Of a stretch of DNA of 64,000 nt, positions 19,686 through 31,231 are shown in pieces. Each line of letters opens with the position of its first letter. Within the stretch, counting starts at the first letter, position 1. This DNA comes from Dermanyssus gallinae (Eukaryota > Arthropoda > Arachnida > Mesostigmata > Dermanyssidae): assembly GCA_003439945.1 (NCBI GenBank), contig QVRM01002760.1:62001-126000 (forward strand). Direction: 5' to 3'. The notes below the pieces were generated by a model, which was not told the DNA's origin, searched no databases, and saw only the letters and a program-made list of their open reading frames with translations. A program made the position numbers and the translations under genes.

Positions 19686-19872
19686 TAAAGTAAAGTTTTG
19701 GGGCTGACCCTCAGCCAAGATTGAACGTCCACGGGACTGCTTTTCGCATTGCTTCATAGACGGACCCCCATAAATACAAATGTGGGGCAACGGTGGGTCT
19801 CGAACCCGCGCACCTCTGTGTCTCCTCCGGTTGCAAGGCGCAGACTTAATTCACCACGCCACCGGGCTCGAC
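19686..19872 (-). mobile_element. SINE family A, full length
   Basis: The minus strand reads GTCGAGCCCGGTGGCGTGG, then B box GGTTCGAGACC, GGGGGTCCGTCTATGAAGCA and GGCTGAGGGTCAGCCCCAAA with a CTTTACTTTA tail. Short ACTACTAC-like sequences flank both ends. Confidence 0.85.
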
Positions 19873-19879
19873 ACTACTA

Positions 19880-20570
19880 CTTATAATACTACTATTCTCG
19901 GCAACGGCAACAGTGTCCACATTATTGTGATTATCACCCGCCACGAATCGTTTCCAGTGGTGCAAAATATTCTGCTGCGCATTGTCAAAAGATGGTGATT
20001 GCTCTTTCCACCTGTGTGTGTGTGTTTCTTCTTCCGTCGATTGCATTCTATTTGCATACATACAAATCCGCCACCACACAAAAACACGAGACGGCCACAT
20101 ACAGGCGCGTATAGCACAACGTTTGTAGGCGGCACAAGCTACAGAAATACGTCTTTCGCTCTCACGTCGCTTAGCAACAGGGTGGAACGGTAGTGGTTTT
20201 TCCCTTTGGCGGTTGGACAGGCGCGTTGTGCTGCGCGCGAGGTGCTCCGAGACGGTGCTGTTGTTCTCGTCGTGGTCGTAGTCATTCTAGAGTCTCGCTT
20301 CGTGTACCACCCAAAGCTATAAGAATAGGCCTGGCCGAGCGAGACACACCACAACTCACTGTAGAACGGGATAAGCTAATAATGGCTTCGATGCCCATAC
20401 CCACAGCCACGCCATAGCCACACAACGAAACGCGTGTACGCACGGTTCGCCTGCTAATTCTGGCCACAAACACGTGGGTGCTTACTCGATATATATTCCT
20501 ACAGCATTTAACTACTCATATAATGGTCCAGTCCTTAGCAAGTGCAAACTAGAGTAAAACATTTTTAAGG
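19880..20570. other. Unassigned sequence
   Basis: No recognised gene or repeat was found. A (GT)n-like patch occurs near 20010-20025. The short open frames are uninformative. Confidence 0.4.
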
Positions 20571-20574
20571 AGGT

Positions 20575-20760
20575 TGTTTCTTATTCTAGACTGCCCTCCG
20601 TCGTCCCCTACAAGCTCGGAACTCAGCCTGAGGCATATCTTCAAGCACCGAGGGCTGGACATGTCCAGATATTTAGGGTTGGCCAACAGTCCTTGTGGCA
20701 GCAACATGGCCGCTGACTCTGAGCGGTGCAAGTGCCGACTAAACCGCGGAAAAGTTTGGA
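20575..20760 (+). repeat. Interspersed repeat C, copy 2
   Basis: It shares CACCGAGGGCTGGACATGTC, the AGATAT-TAGGGTT block, CAACAGTC and GGCAGCA-CATG with 4775-4900. The identity of the family is unknown. Confidence 0.5.
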
Positions 20761-20939
20761 GAGCGTATCAACAAAATGCAAATGCGTACTTGTAGCTCAA
20801 TGCACATCTTACCCTCCTAAATCGAATGTTCTCTTGTGACGATAATTACGAATCAAGTGTGTTCTCTCGAACGAAGACCAACGCGTTACAAAGTTCTTGC
20901 TCATAGCTTTTTTAGTTTTTATTATTGTTTTTATATTTA

Positions 20940-20948
<9 letters not shown>

Positions 20949-21012
<64 letters not shown>

Positions 21013-21020
21013 ATATATAT
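20949..21020. repeat. (TA)n microsatellite
   Basis: About 35 TA units with one TTT interruption near 20998. Confidence 0.95.
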
Positions 21021-21440
21021 TGTGCTACTGTGGCGTAGATGTTGGTTGGCCCTTAAACAATATTCCTTGGCAACTAATGTGTACTGCGTGGTAGTTATGA
21101 ACTCTGAAGCCGCACAAGGTAAGTTGCCGACCGCGTCCTCGGTGTCCTAAAGATGTCCGGCCACGCTTCTCAGAGTGGTGAAGCTTTGGTATGCAAATGG
21201 AAAGTTTGTCAGTGTGGTCAGGTGACAGGGTGGCGCGCTATTTAACCAACAGCTCTAGTTTGTTTATAGACATCAGCTACTTCATGATTAGTGCAAAACT
21301 CGTCTGCGCTTCTGCTTTCCGAACCTGGCGAGCACCGGTGACAACTCTGTCATCTAGAAATTCGCGGGTTTTTTCTCCAAGTTCACTATTTCCTTCAAGA
21401 TTAACTAGTTGTTTCAGGCCAGATTCGCAACTGCTTGTCT
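21021..21440. other. Unassigned sequence
   Basis: No recognised motif. Confidence 0.4.
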
Positions 21441-21449
21441 GCCAAATAG

Positions 21450-21570
21450 GCGGCACTGGTTTGAATACAAGCGATACGACACACCCGTATAACGCAAACG
21501 CGGCGTGCAACACCGTGGTTTGATTCCAGGGCAACCAATAGTTAACTCGAATTTAAATACACTTGTCCGT
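21450..21570 (+). repeat. Possible SINE relic (second family)
   Basis: It contains the B-box-like GGTTTGATTCC followed by TTAACTCGAATTTAAATA. The last block recurs at 45215-45230 behind another B-box-like sequence. The A-box part is not convincing. Confidence 0.35.
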
Positions 21571-22050
21571 CTCTCTCTTTCTCTCTGCGGTTTAACAGCT
21601 CGAGCTTTGTCCTGGAGTGCACATAACATGTGTTTGGTGAGTTTGTCTATACAAGCGGGGACTGCTATACATTCGTTTTGTCCGATTGTGCCCCAAGTAC
21701 ATAACATATAAGAACTTTAATTGAGGATTTCCCTAACATCAGAGCCACTAGTCATCTCTGGCACCTCGTGCGTCCATCAATGTTCTCCGTTACAACGGCT
21801 AAAATAATTTCACCACGAATAACTGTGCAGCGTGCAATACTATCCGATTACGTCATTTTCGAGTAGGGGCAAAAGTAAATCATTTAGAAGTAACGTGCGG
21901 ATAAGATGTCGAAATATGTGGCGTTGCATAAGCCAGTATTTACGTCAATACAAGATGCACAGTAAACTAGAGCTACCATTACTTTGGCTACAGACGATGA
22001 AGATTCGTTGGCATAAACGCGTTTTTAAATTATACTTAAATATTTGTATA
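21571..22050. other. Unassigned sequence
   Basis: Nothing recognised apart from a TCTC-rich patch near 21570-21590. Confidence 0.4.
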
Positions 22051-22055
22051 TATAT

Positions 22056-22182
22056 GCTTTCTGGGCTGACTCTCAGCCAAGATTTAACGTCCATGGTACT
22101 GCTTCATAGACGGACCTTATAGATAAAAAATGTGCAACGGTGGGGCTCGAACCCGCGCACCTATGTGTCTCTGCCGGTCCAG
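22056..22182 (-). mobile_element. SINE family A, copy truncated at its head
   Basis: The minus strand keeps the B box (GGTTCGAGCCC), GGTCCGTCTATGAAGCAGTA and GGACGTTAAATCTTGGCTGA. The A-box head is replaced by a (TA)n tract starting at 22183. The body has a small internal deletion. Confidence 0.8.
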
Positions 22183-22204
22183 ATATATATATATATATAT
22201 ATAT

Positions 22205-23360
22205 ACACTCCGTGAAAAAGTATACAGCCACCCGTTTTTTTTTATTTTAAACTTTTTTTGTTTAACTTTTGCCAGATAACACGCATTTATTTTAGCCAAT
22301 TGTGCGAAGACTGCAGTGATACATGTTCATAGAGTAACAGCGGAGACTTCCCTCGGTATTTGGGGTCTTAAGTTACTTTGAAACACGAGATCTCTGTATT
22401 TGACACAGCTACATCGCGAATAAATTATACAGCCACTAGCAAGGTGCATGCCGTAACGAGTGAATTCAACGGAATAACGACGTTTAAGTTTATTTGACGG
22501 CCCGACGGAGACAAAAGCAGTAACTGAACTTAATACTCAGTGAACTTCCCGTAAAGTCGGATGACCTCAAAAATATGGTTAGGTATAGCGTTAGACAAGT
22601 TTCAGATGACATCTTGTGAGAGCTCGCCCCAAGCCTTCACAAGGTTCTACCTGGTTCGAAAATTGTTTTTCGTAGGTATTAACCTTTCGAGCGAGCCAGC
22701 TCCACACGTGCTTGATGATATTAAGATCAGGTGAAACTGTAGGCCAGCATAGGACCTCAACGCGACGTTGTTCGAACTAGCTTCCGATCAGCCTGGCGGC
22801 GTGAATCGGAGCGTTGTCGTGTTGAAAAACGAAGTCTGGCTCTCCCATCAGCTCAAAATGCGCCGATTGCTCTTCTAGTAGATTCCAATTGCGCGTTGAA
22901 TTACCACGACCGTCTAAAACCACAATCGACGACCTTGTAGGATACCCGACAGCGGCCTAGATCATTATCAAACCGCCGCCGAGTGAAGTTTTGACAAATT
23001 TCGTTCTTCCTTGCGCACATCACAATAATAGTTAAATCCATTAGGTAAATCAAAGTTGAACTTTTTTCATCCGAAAAGAGCACTCTGTGCCACTCGGCGG
23101 TCCATGACATCGTATCGTGGGCACTCAGTGGTCCATGACATCGTATCGTGGGCGAAGCCAAGACGAGCTTTCAGCGGTCAGGAGTCAATCGTAGTTTTCT
23201 CTTGTGTTTTTTCTCGTGAGCCAATGTGTCGTCCTGAGGAGGTTTTGCTTATTTCTCACGTTCGTTTGCACACCAGCCGCCGCCACAATTGCCCTTGTCG
23301 AGAGCGCAGAGTTGCACGCCAGAATGCAATACGTAGTTGTAGCGCGGATAGCTGACTGAC
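22205..23360 (-). mobile_element. Tc3-like DNA transposon, degenerate
   Basis: The low-coordinate end carries TATACAGCCAC at 22221-22231, repeated at 22426-22436. The 205-bp spacing is reminiscent of the paired internal binding sites of Tc3-type elements. A decayed transposase occupies the rest. The opposite terminal inverted repeat was not found. Confidence 0.65.
22530..23350 (-). pseudogene. Tc3-like transposase pseudogene
   Basis: Minus-strand reading in several frames gives, in order, LSTRAIVAAAGVQTNVRNK (N-terminal DNA-binding domain), WTAEWHRVLFSDEKSS (first catalytic Asp in FSDEK), FVFQHDNAPIHAARLIG (second catalytic Asp) and VSPDLNIIKHVWSWLARKV. In Tc1/Tc3 transposases the last motif is SPDLNPIEHVW, with Glu as the third catalytic residue. 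Here the codon gives Lys. Frameshifts, stops and a 31-bp duplication at about 23092-23154 add to the decay. Its role would have been excision and insertion of the surrounding element. Confidence 0.75.
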
Positions 23361-24035
23361 GGATGTTCGTGCAATTTCCCTCTTAGGGAGAGGGCTAGCC
23401 AAAATAGTTGAATTTAACTAACAAATTCGATCTTCGAATCTTCTTGGTAATAGACGAAGCTAGCTTTCAAGCTGTTAGTAGTCAAGCAGCCGGAACTTGG
23501 ATAGTTTCTACCCTATTCACGAATTGAAATGCCTTTACGTGTAGACCATGAAACAACACGCATTAGTGTAGGGCTGTTATTGGGTCTTGACCTAATCGCT
23601 TTCCACAGATTGACACTACTCAGCATTCACTGCAAAGTCACACTTTATTCTGCTATAGTTGATGGACTAACTGCTGCAATCCGAGTATCATTAAGGTCGT
23701 ACAGTGGCGGACGTGAAATGTCCGGCTGTGGAAGTTGGAAAAACGATGTTTCCACGACAGTAAGGACTACATGAATTATCCAGCGAAGTGGGAACTGCAC
23801 ACTTATCTCATTACGGTCGAATTTCACTTTATAATCGCCAAATATCCACTGATTTTATTACATGAAGTAAAATGCTAATCCACACACTAGCTGAATGAGC
23901 TGACAGACTAAGTGATATTCATGACCTGAAGATGTTAGAGGCTATACAACGTTCCAAGCGCAATAAGTTTGGGCAGAGTGTATTCTCAAAGTTATTCCAA
24001 AGGTAAAATGAGTTTTAACAATGCCCAGTCTTTGG
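23361..24035. other. Unassigned sequence
   Basis: No motif was recognised. It may include eroded 5' parts of the RT relic that follows. Confidence 0.35.
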
Positions 24036-24310
24036 TGTGACATCGCCAAGCAGAGCTGCCTCTACAAGATTCTTGGTCCATCACTCACGAACTGCCTCTC
24101 ATGTATCCTAAACCATGTATCAATTAAAAAATCTGCTCATGACGCAGTCGGCATAACAGTCTAAACGAAATGAATAACACACAGCACGTGCAATATCTAT
24201 GCTGATGATATGGTGCAGTGTACGGTTGCAATAAGATATTTGCAGAAAAAACTTTAAAACGTTTCTAGCGCGCTAAAAATGGCTTTTGTATAGACACTAA
24301 AAGAGCGAAG
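24036..24310 (+). pseudogene. LINE reverse transcriptase relic (YADD)
   Basis: An eroded reading gives LYKILGPSLTNCLS, resembling the PQGSILGPLLF motif, and about 30 codons later STCNIYADDMVQCT, the RT catalytic box. SSALKMAF follows at the spacing usual for CR1/jockey-type LINEs. Stops and frame changes occur between the motifs. Confidence 0.5.
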
Positions 24311-24443
24311 GCTTTTTAGTTCAGGCGTGCATGTCACTTCGCTTTAAATTATACGTTACAAGGACAACAAAGCGTCTGAGGCGAAAAACGACAGACATCA
24401 ATACATTCGTCTGCCGCAAAAACCCAACCTCAACTCAATAAAA

Positions 24444-24575
24444 ATGTATTTACCACCACTGCACCACTTACTAAATGGAGAGGACCTTCTAGTGCTTACG
24501 GAGACATGGACCCTGAAAAAGACCCCTACGCACCAAGAATACTTCCATGCGGCTTATGGTCTTGCTACTCGAGAT
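24444..24575 (+). pseudogene. LINE endonuclease (APE type) fragment
   Basis: The frame LLNGEDLLVLTETWTLKK followed by HAAYGLATRD fits the N-terminal part of an APE-type endonuclease, where LTETW carries the conserved catalytic Glu. No other endonuclease motif follows. It lies just downstream of the RT relic, so the two are probably separate insertions or a rearranged one. Confidence 0.5.
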
Positions 24576-25485
24576 ACAATATGGACCGTCTTAGTGGAGA
24601 CGTGTCAGCATTCCAGAAAAGTCGATTATGTGACTTGTTTTTGCGTCCTTTTCGGTGGAAATTTGCTTAGTGAAACGCCATGCATTAACTTGGGAGAGCA
24701 ACTTTGCGGGCCAGAAACAGGCAGAACATGCGATACGTCGCGACAGACACAGAGGTCCCATAGAGGTAACGATGTAGGTCCGATTAAAAAGTGGAAACTA
24801 TTTGGAGTCTCTCTTCCAAGTGGTTTTCGAATTTTGTTTCACGCAGAATATTTTCTTTTAGTTACCTCCACTGGCGATTGAGTTGGTTAAATTGAGATTG
24901 TAAACGGGAAACTTGCCTTCAAAGCCTTTCGAACGATACACGTTATGTGAGCCGGTTGTTAGTGTATATCACATCTTTGCTCCTTAATACAAGTAGGTGG
25001 TTTCTATCAATAGCGTTGCTACAAATTTGAATTCATTATTATTTTATAATTGTGCGTTAATTTCATATTTCGAACTGATTGGTTCGTTTTACTTTGCATA
25101 ATCATTGACAGAGCTCCTCTGCGTTCTTCGACGTGATGTCGCAACCTCTTTGAAGGTTAGGATAATCCGTGTACCTATTCATGTGTATATATATGTATAT
25201 GCACATCACTTTGATGGCAATCATGGCGGGTTCCGTATTGCTTAAGACGCACATTCGTCTGAAGGCATCGCGCAGATAATGCATTTGACGTGTTAGTTGC
25301 CGCGTTCTTATTGTCATCTCGTTTAACTCGTTCGACGTAAAGTCGGCCGCATAGAGTCGACATCCCACGAAAACTTTAACCCTGACGCAGCGTAGTGAAG
25401 TTTTCCGCTAGCATTTGAGATTTGTGGCCTGTCTTTTCCCCTGTCACTCACTGTCTTTACTCGACAGCACCAGCATCATCATTCA
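24576..25485. other. Unassigned sequence
   Basis: No gene was recognised. A minus-strand frame of 88 codons at 25102-25368 has no known motif. Confidence 0.35.
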
Positions 25486-25487
25486 AT

Positions 25488-25665
25488 GTTGTAGTTGTTG
25501 CTGTTGATGCAGGTTGTTGTTGTTGTTGTGGTTGTTGTTGTTGTTTTGTTGCTGTTGCTGTTGTTGTTGCTGTTGTTGTTGTGGTTGTTGTTGTTATTGA
25601 TGCAGGTGTTGTTGTTGTGGTTGTGGTTGTTGCGGTTGTTGTTGTTGTTGGCGTCGTGTTTGCAT
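25488..25665 (+). repeat. Imperfect (GTT)n / (CAA)n tract
   Basis: About 180 bp of imperfect GTT repeats interrupted by GCT, GTG and GAT variants. Both strands stay open, giving poly-Val/Leu or poly-Gln/Thr/Asn-type frames. A polyglutamine exon cannot be excluded but nothing else suggests one. Confidence 0.85.
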
Positions 25666-25867
25666 AGGACACACTCGCGAACGCCACACCTCGAAGGAGA
25701 CGCCTTTCTCAGCTGGGCTTGCGCGGCGGTGCAAACTTCGCTTGAATTGCTGGCCACCACTAGGCCAGTCACTTCGGTTCTGTCTGGACAAACACGACCG
25801 GCCGGGTGGACCAACCCGCAGCTTCGTGTTACTGGGCCACGAGGGAGCCTAGGCTAAACACTTGTGT

Positions 25868-25931
25868 AAACGATTGGCATTGTCGTCGTTGTTGTTATTG
25901 TTGCGTGTGTTGTTGTGGATATTGTTATGGT

Positions 25932-25965
<34 letters not shown>

Positions 25966-26110
25966 TTTGCTTCTGTTGTTAGCATGACTGGTATCGTTGT
26001 TGTTATGGTTGTTGTTTACTATCGACAGCCTTGCTTTTGCTGCTGTTGTTGTTTTTATCATCCGCGTTGTCGTCATAGCTATCACAGCCACTATTACGGT
26101 TTTCTTGCTG
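25868..26110 (+). repeat. Second imperfect (GTT)n tract
   Basis: Same composition as the tract at 25.5 kb, separated from it by about 200 bp of complex, GC-richer sequence. Confidence 0.8.
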
Positions 26111-28055
26111 TCGTTATTGTGGTCGTCTGCTACCAGAGGCAATCGCCAACGTTGACGGTGCCCTTGTTATAACAACACGAGACGCTGCTCTTGTTGTAAC
26201 AACACGGGCGGCAAAACGCATAAACAAGCAGCAGACCGTTGGCGGCCAGCAGGCAAACTGCAGAAACGCCCTCAGTGCCTTTCGTCATCTCGAAGGTCAC
26301 CAGCAGCACCAGCGTGATGCGATTGATAGGCCGACGTGGTTTACACCGCAGGGTGCTGTACTACATTACCCCGACAGCCACAACAAATGCTTCGACATAC
26401 AATGCTTCTCTTGTCGTTTGTCGCTAGCGTAGGTGGCCAAACCGAAACAACAAGGAAGACAAAAATGGCAAACATGATTCGCCTAATCCAATTCCATTTG
26501 TATTCTATCGGCAAAAAACCCTATCCATATCATCATGTTTACAAAAATCCCTGCTTCTGTCCATGTTTGCAAAAAATCAACTCGGGCCTTGCTTACAAAA
26601 ATCGTTTTCCTGTTCTCATTCGGTTCAGCAAAAAGCAAACACTTCGGACTTCGGAGTACGGCTTTGACTATAGATTATGTGTTCTTTATTATCTTCGTCG
26701 GCGAGCCGGTCTGTGTTGTGTTGCTGTCCAAATCTAGTTCTACCCGATAACACAGTTTCGATTATCATCGGAATTATTGACTGCATCTGACTGCCCTGCT
26801 CAACAGAGCGCTGATAAGTATTTAATGATAAAACCTGTGCGGACTTCTTGGCAAAAGCTTGCAAGGGAAAGCCGTACATAAACCTCTGATTTGTTTAAAC
26901 TGTAAAAAGGTGACAACATTAAAAATATCGACGGAAAAAAATACTGCGTTATTGAACCATGTCGCTACTACAATATCTATAGAAGAAACTATCTATAATA
27001 CTATAACAAAAACTTTGGATTTCATTGACTGCATTAAATACTTCAGCGAGCGACATTCTCTTGGCAAGGGTAGCACGAGCAACGAGTGTTGCTATTCTAA
27101 CGGCAGGAATAACGCTATACAATTTTCCATTCTAAAACAAAGCTAGTTTAAGACGGTGTGTGACCAACGAAAAATTGCTGGACTACTGCATTTGCTATAG
27201 CGCATTTTGTCCGCCAGAGCTTCACTCATTCGCTGTTATATTGTCACGCCACAAAGCACCTCATGTAATAACACAGCATGTTCAATGAAATATTGTTTTA
27301 TGCTAAAGTTTGAAAGGGGATTATTCAGTGTAGACCTGCCCTTTAATTGTTCACACTGCATATTCGATAAGCGCAGAAGCGAGCCGACCAGCGTACTAGC
27401 CCCCTCATATATTTGCTCGTTTGCAACCAAATAATCTCAGGACCTCTTGTCTTTCAGACATAATTTAGATCGAGTATTGCGCACCGGTTTGAACGGGTAG
27501 GTAATCTGCTCACGCTCGTTGCGCCCTAGCTGTTTCGGCTAGACGAAGGTCGAATAACATTTTATTCATGAGCCATTCTTAGTATTAACAGTAGCAGTTG
27601 GTCGGTCTTTCTCCGAGGGCAAGCTGAGGCATTGTTTTACTGCAGTGACCTGCAGGGGCCTGGGCTAGGTGTATGATGCTAGCAAGAAGTGACTTGGGTT
27701 GGGACTACTCGCTACGGAGGTCTGGAGGTAGGTGAGCGTCGTTGATCGCCTTGCAGCCAGAGGGCGCTGCTTTTGCGCACGTATCTTTCCCGTTCCCGTC
27801 GCAGGGCGGTTCTCTCCTTCACTCGTTTCCTTTTCTCGTGCTTTTACACGAGCCGCTATACCCGTACTGCACGGGCTACTGGTGTTTCCACCAAGCTTAT
27901 ACAGGGCCCAAGTAAACGTCAGCCTTGCCGAGTAAGGCGCATATTCTGCGCATTATTCAGGATTCAAGAGTGCCCGCAAACGGGGGCGTTTTGTATTGAA
28001 GGTAGCGATTCAGGAAGGCCGTCTAGCTGACAGGCTGGTAGGTGACCTTAAGGTT
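26111..28055. other. Unassigned sequence
   Basis: I see no transposon motif, tRNA or convincing gene. The open frames are short and their residues unremarkable. Confidence 0.4.
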
Positions 28056-28061
28056 TTGACT

Positions 28062-28149
28062 TAGCTCAGCAGACAGCTCGCGGGAGCCTAGCAGCCGAAT
28101 TCTATAATAATAATAATCATACGCAGGTTCAAATCCGAATTGTTTTTTT
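28062..28149 (+). ncRNA. tRNA-like Pol III unit or SINE head
   Basis: TAGCTCAGCAG at 28062-28072 fits the A-box consensus perfectly and GGTTCAAATCC at 28126-28136 fits the B box perfectly. A T7 run at 28143-28149 is a plausible Pol III terminator. An (ATA)n insertion sits between the boxes and I cannot pair an acceptor stem, so this is more likely a tRNA pseudogene or SINE head than a working tRNA. Confidence 0.45.
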
Positions 28150-30324
28150 AAATTGTTCGTTATTTTTTCATGGAATGCGTTTTCCTAGCAAGTAAACGTA
28201 TGTTCCAGGCAGCCACAGACAAAATTGTCTGCAGAGATCAAAAGTTTGAGTTCATGAACTCCTTTCTATACTTGGCCGTTAGGGTCCATTATATGAGCAC
28301 GACCTTTACACAAAATATCGACGGCAATCTCTTCCATGCATTTGGAGGTGAGGGACGTTTAAAGGCTGTCCCCGCGAGTTGCTGTGCGACTTTTTGAGCT
28401 GAAGATTGTGCCATTGCTGAGTTACAGCCTCGGTAGAGTGTGGACGTATCTCTCGGCGGCAAGCTTAGCCGACTTACTTCCAGCTGGAAAGATGTTTTGC
28501 CACATATGATAGGACGGAAGTGTTCTGTCTGCCTTGGACGGCGAGGAGTCGCTTCATATACTAACTTGCCGACTGTGAACCAGCAGCGAAAACATTTAGA
28601 GTCGGGCAGAGGTCACCGTCTACTGAACCATGTGGGAAAGGTTGCCGAAGCCTCGGTCGAGATTGCATACCATGGAGTGATCTTTATTCTTTATTCATAT
28701 TCTTCGGTACCTTCAAGAGGGTTCTGCATGCTCTAGACGTCACGTAATCACAAGATATATCGTCACGGCTACCACCACCTTGTGTGTTTCACTCCAGGTT
28801 GTCACCAGCCATTCGAGCAGTGCCAATGTCGTAAATGTTTCGTATAGGCGTGAGACTTTTTTTGTTACTAGTATTTATACATATGTTTTGATTGTACTAC
28901 CTATTGTTTTTTATTGCTTAGTAATTGTCGCATCTGACTAATCACGCGGCTGCCGCAGTAACAAGTAGTGTTCTAGCAGTGGAACAGTGCAACGACCAGT
29001 CGTCTTTGGTCTGAAGAAGAAGAAGCTAAATTGATCTAACAGTTATCTGATTGAATCCCCCGTGGCCTGCGGCATCTCGCTGGCTCTTACCTGCTCCCCC
29101 TATGAAGATGTGTCCAGCCTTGTCTATGAAAAGTCGGCCCACGTAATCGGTTGGCCCAAGATCTCGGGGCTCGCGCCTCAATTCGCGCTGTCCGTCAGTC
29201 TGCCGAAGGGTGCTCTTCGGTCCCTTTTTGGAACAGTGAAATGCTGCTCCCTTTCCTAGCTAGACACAACTACAGTTTACTCGTGTATCATCATCATTGC
29301 TCACTGCGAGTTCGGCGGCTGCGATGGCCTCCCTCGCTAGACAAATAGGCCAAAGCCGGAACTTCCGCTGCTAACGACGCTACTGCTGCTGCCGCCTCGT
29401 CGGACTCGCCGATGTTGGACGTGCTCCTTTGGGAGACCCAAGAAGTGACTTGAAACTCAGTACGACAGGTGCAGCGACAGCTTCTGCAAGGCCGAGAACC
29501 AGGGAGGGAGGGAGGGACGGAGGGAGGGAAGAGAGCGAGAAAAAGAGAGATCGAATGAGCGCGGCAGATCCCGTGTTCGCCCTGGGGGACCTTCGCTGAC
29601 TTCGTCTCTCCATTGCTTGCCATCGGCTAATGCTATTTATTGGCTGCACACAGAGCAGCCGCACAGGCGGCAGTAGCAGCAGCCGCAGGAGGAAGGAAGC
29701 AATGAATTTGCCTGACGAACCGCCAACGCTAGTTGTCGGCTTCTTCGGTGTTGAGAGTCCTCGACCTTCGTATTCGTTGGTGTTCCTTCCATGTTGGCCG
29801 TAGGCCCATGTGCGTACGGGCGCAGGTCCCCAGCTCCTGCTAAACTAGGCCGCTCTGGTACCGCTCGTCAGCACACGGCAACGTCCAAATAGCTGTCCAC
29901 CCATCACCGATGACGATGCCCAGACTTCGGTTGACCGCAGCGAGCCACTATTTATTAGCTTCAGGCGCTCACCATCTCGTCATGCGCACAAATATCGCGC
30001 AGTCTATGCGTTGGCATTTAGTTTCCATTTAGTTTTCTATTTAAGTGTTACTATTTTTCTGTTTGCGCTATTATTGCTGTATGTTTTCTGTCTACGATGG
30101 CTGGTGGCCGTGTTGTGTTGCCAGTAGCGAACGACGATCCTAGTTTTGTGGTAACTGAATAAGAGTGAATTTCTGTCGTATAAAATGTCTACGTTTTTTT
30201 TAAGTTGGTTCACCGTCTTAGAGTTTCACCACTCCTGTATCCGCGGAAGCTACTTGTTGAGTAATGCTAGTAATGCTGAGCTAGGACGGTTGTCTATAAA
30301 AATAGGATAATTTGAGGATCAAGT

Positions 30325-30325
<1 letters not shown>
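28150..30325. other. Unassigned, partly GC-rich sequence
   Basis: No transposon is visible. 29300-29700 is GC-rich with a G-tract cluster (GGGAGGGAGGGAGGGACGGA at about 29502). Frames at 29062-29259 and on the minus strand at 29294-29664 are open but unrecognised. This is one of the likelier places for host regulatory or exonic DNA. Confidence 0.35.

Positions 30326-30328
<3 letters not shown>

Positions 30329-30360
<32 letters not shown>
30329..30360. repeat. (TA)n microsatellite
   Basis: About 16 uninterrupted TA units. Confidence 0.95.
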
Positions 30361-30363
<3 letters not shown>

Positions 30364-30671
30364 TAGGCCGCCGAATCCGGGCGTCGCTGCTGCTCTGTCT
30401 ACAAAAACTGCGCACTCCGCACCGCAACAAGACAATGTTGTCCATGTTACGCCGACGACGCTAGTGACAACAGCCAGTTTCTACGTATATACGACGCCGA
30501 GACAACGGCAGCAAGCATCTTTCTAGTCCTGCATCGAAGGTCTTTGCGCCGAGTTGGTGGCTTTGTTGCACAAACTCCGTAACAAGCTAGCTTGCTCGAG
30601 ATGTGGGCGAGAGATGGTGGTGTTTGTGGCGGGGGGGGGGTGGCCTACTGTTGTCGTAATTGCACTTCGTG

Positions 30672-31163
30672 ATGATGGCAAGGTTGGTCTCTTTTTGGCT
30701 CCTGTTGAGTGTTGTTGTTGGTGTCGCTGTGGTTGTTGCCGTAGTCGTTGTCGTCGTCGTTGTTGTTGTTTGGGCTGCCTTGTTTATAGGCTTTCTTTCT
30801 TCACTTTTTGACCGCCTTCGACTCTTTCATGCCGGCTCCTCCTTAACTGCTGCTCTTCGTTTTCCTCGACGACCTACACTACTATGTTCTCTGGCGACGC
30901 AAGTAAGGCAAAGTGTGTACAACGAGAACGGGAGAGAACGAGAAAAAAAAGAAAACCAAAACATAGCACAATACTTCGCCGCCGCGCCCACACCGATGGG
31001 CGGCCAAAGGGCGGAAGCAGCAGGTCCAGCAGCAGCAGCCGCAGTAACACCGTCACTCCGTGCTTCGCCCTCGCCTGACCAGATTACTACTGATCCAGCA
31101 GGCGCACCGACACACGACGGCGAACGACGGAACAAAGAACGCCCGTACGCGAACGCCGCTTAG
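30672..31163 (+). CDS. Unrecognised GC-rich open frame
   Basis: The frame starts at an ATG. Its early part is a hydrophobic valine/leucine run that comes from a GTT/GTC-rich stretch. The C-terminal half is alanine/proline-rich (QRAEAAGPAAAAAVTPS). No family is recognised. A CAAGTAAGG at about 30899 resembles a splice donor inside it. Low complexity makes a chance frame likely. Confidence 0.15.
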   Translation: MMARLVSFWLLLSVVVGVAVVVAVVVVVVVVVVWAALFIGFLSSLFDRLRLFHAGSSLTAALRFPRRPTLLCSLATQVRQSVYNENGREREKKENQNIAQYFAAAPTPMGGQRAEAAGPAAAAAVTPSLRASPSPDQITTDPAGAPTHDGERRNKERPYANAA

Positions 31164-31231
31164 ATGACACACAGTGTTATGGCGGGGGCGCAATTTCCTT
31201 CGGCCCTCCCCGGTGCGGGTACCGGGCGTCC

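Noticed and set aside
22901..23161. Independent small protein of 86 codons
   Set aside because: It contains the WHRVLFSDEK motif and is a piece of the Tc3-like transposase pseudogene.
25422..26172. Valine/leucine-rich or Gln/Asn/Thr-rich frames
   Set aside because: They arise from imperfect GTT/CAA repeats. Without flanking conserved domains a gene call is not justified.
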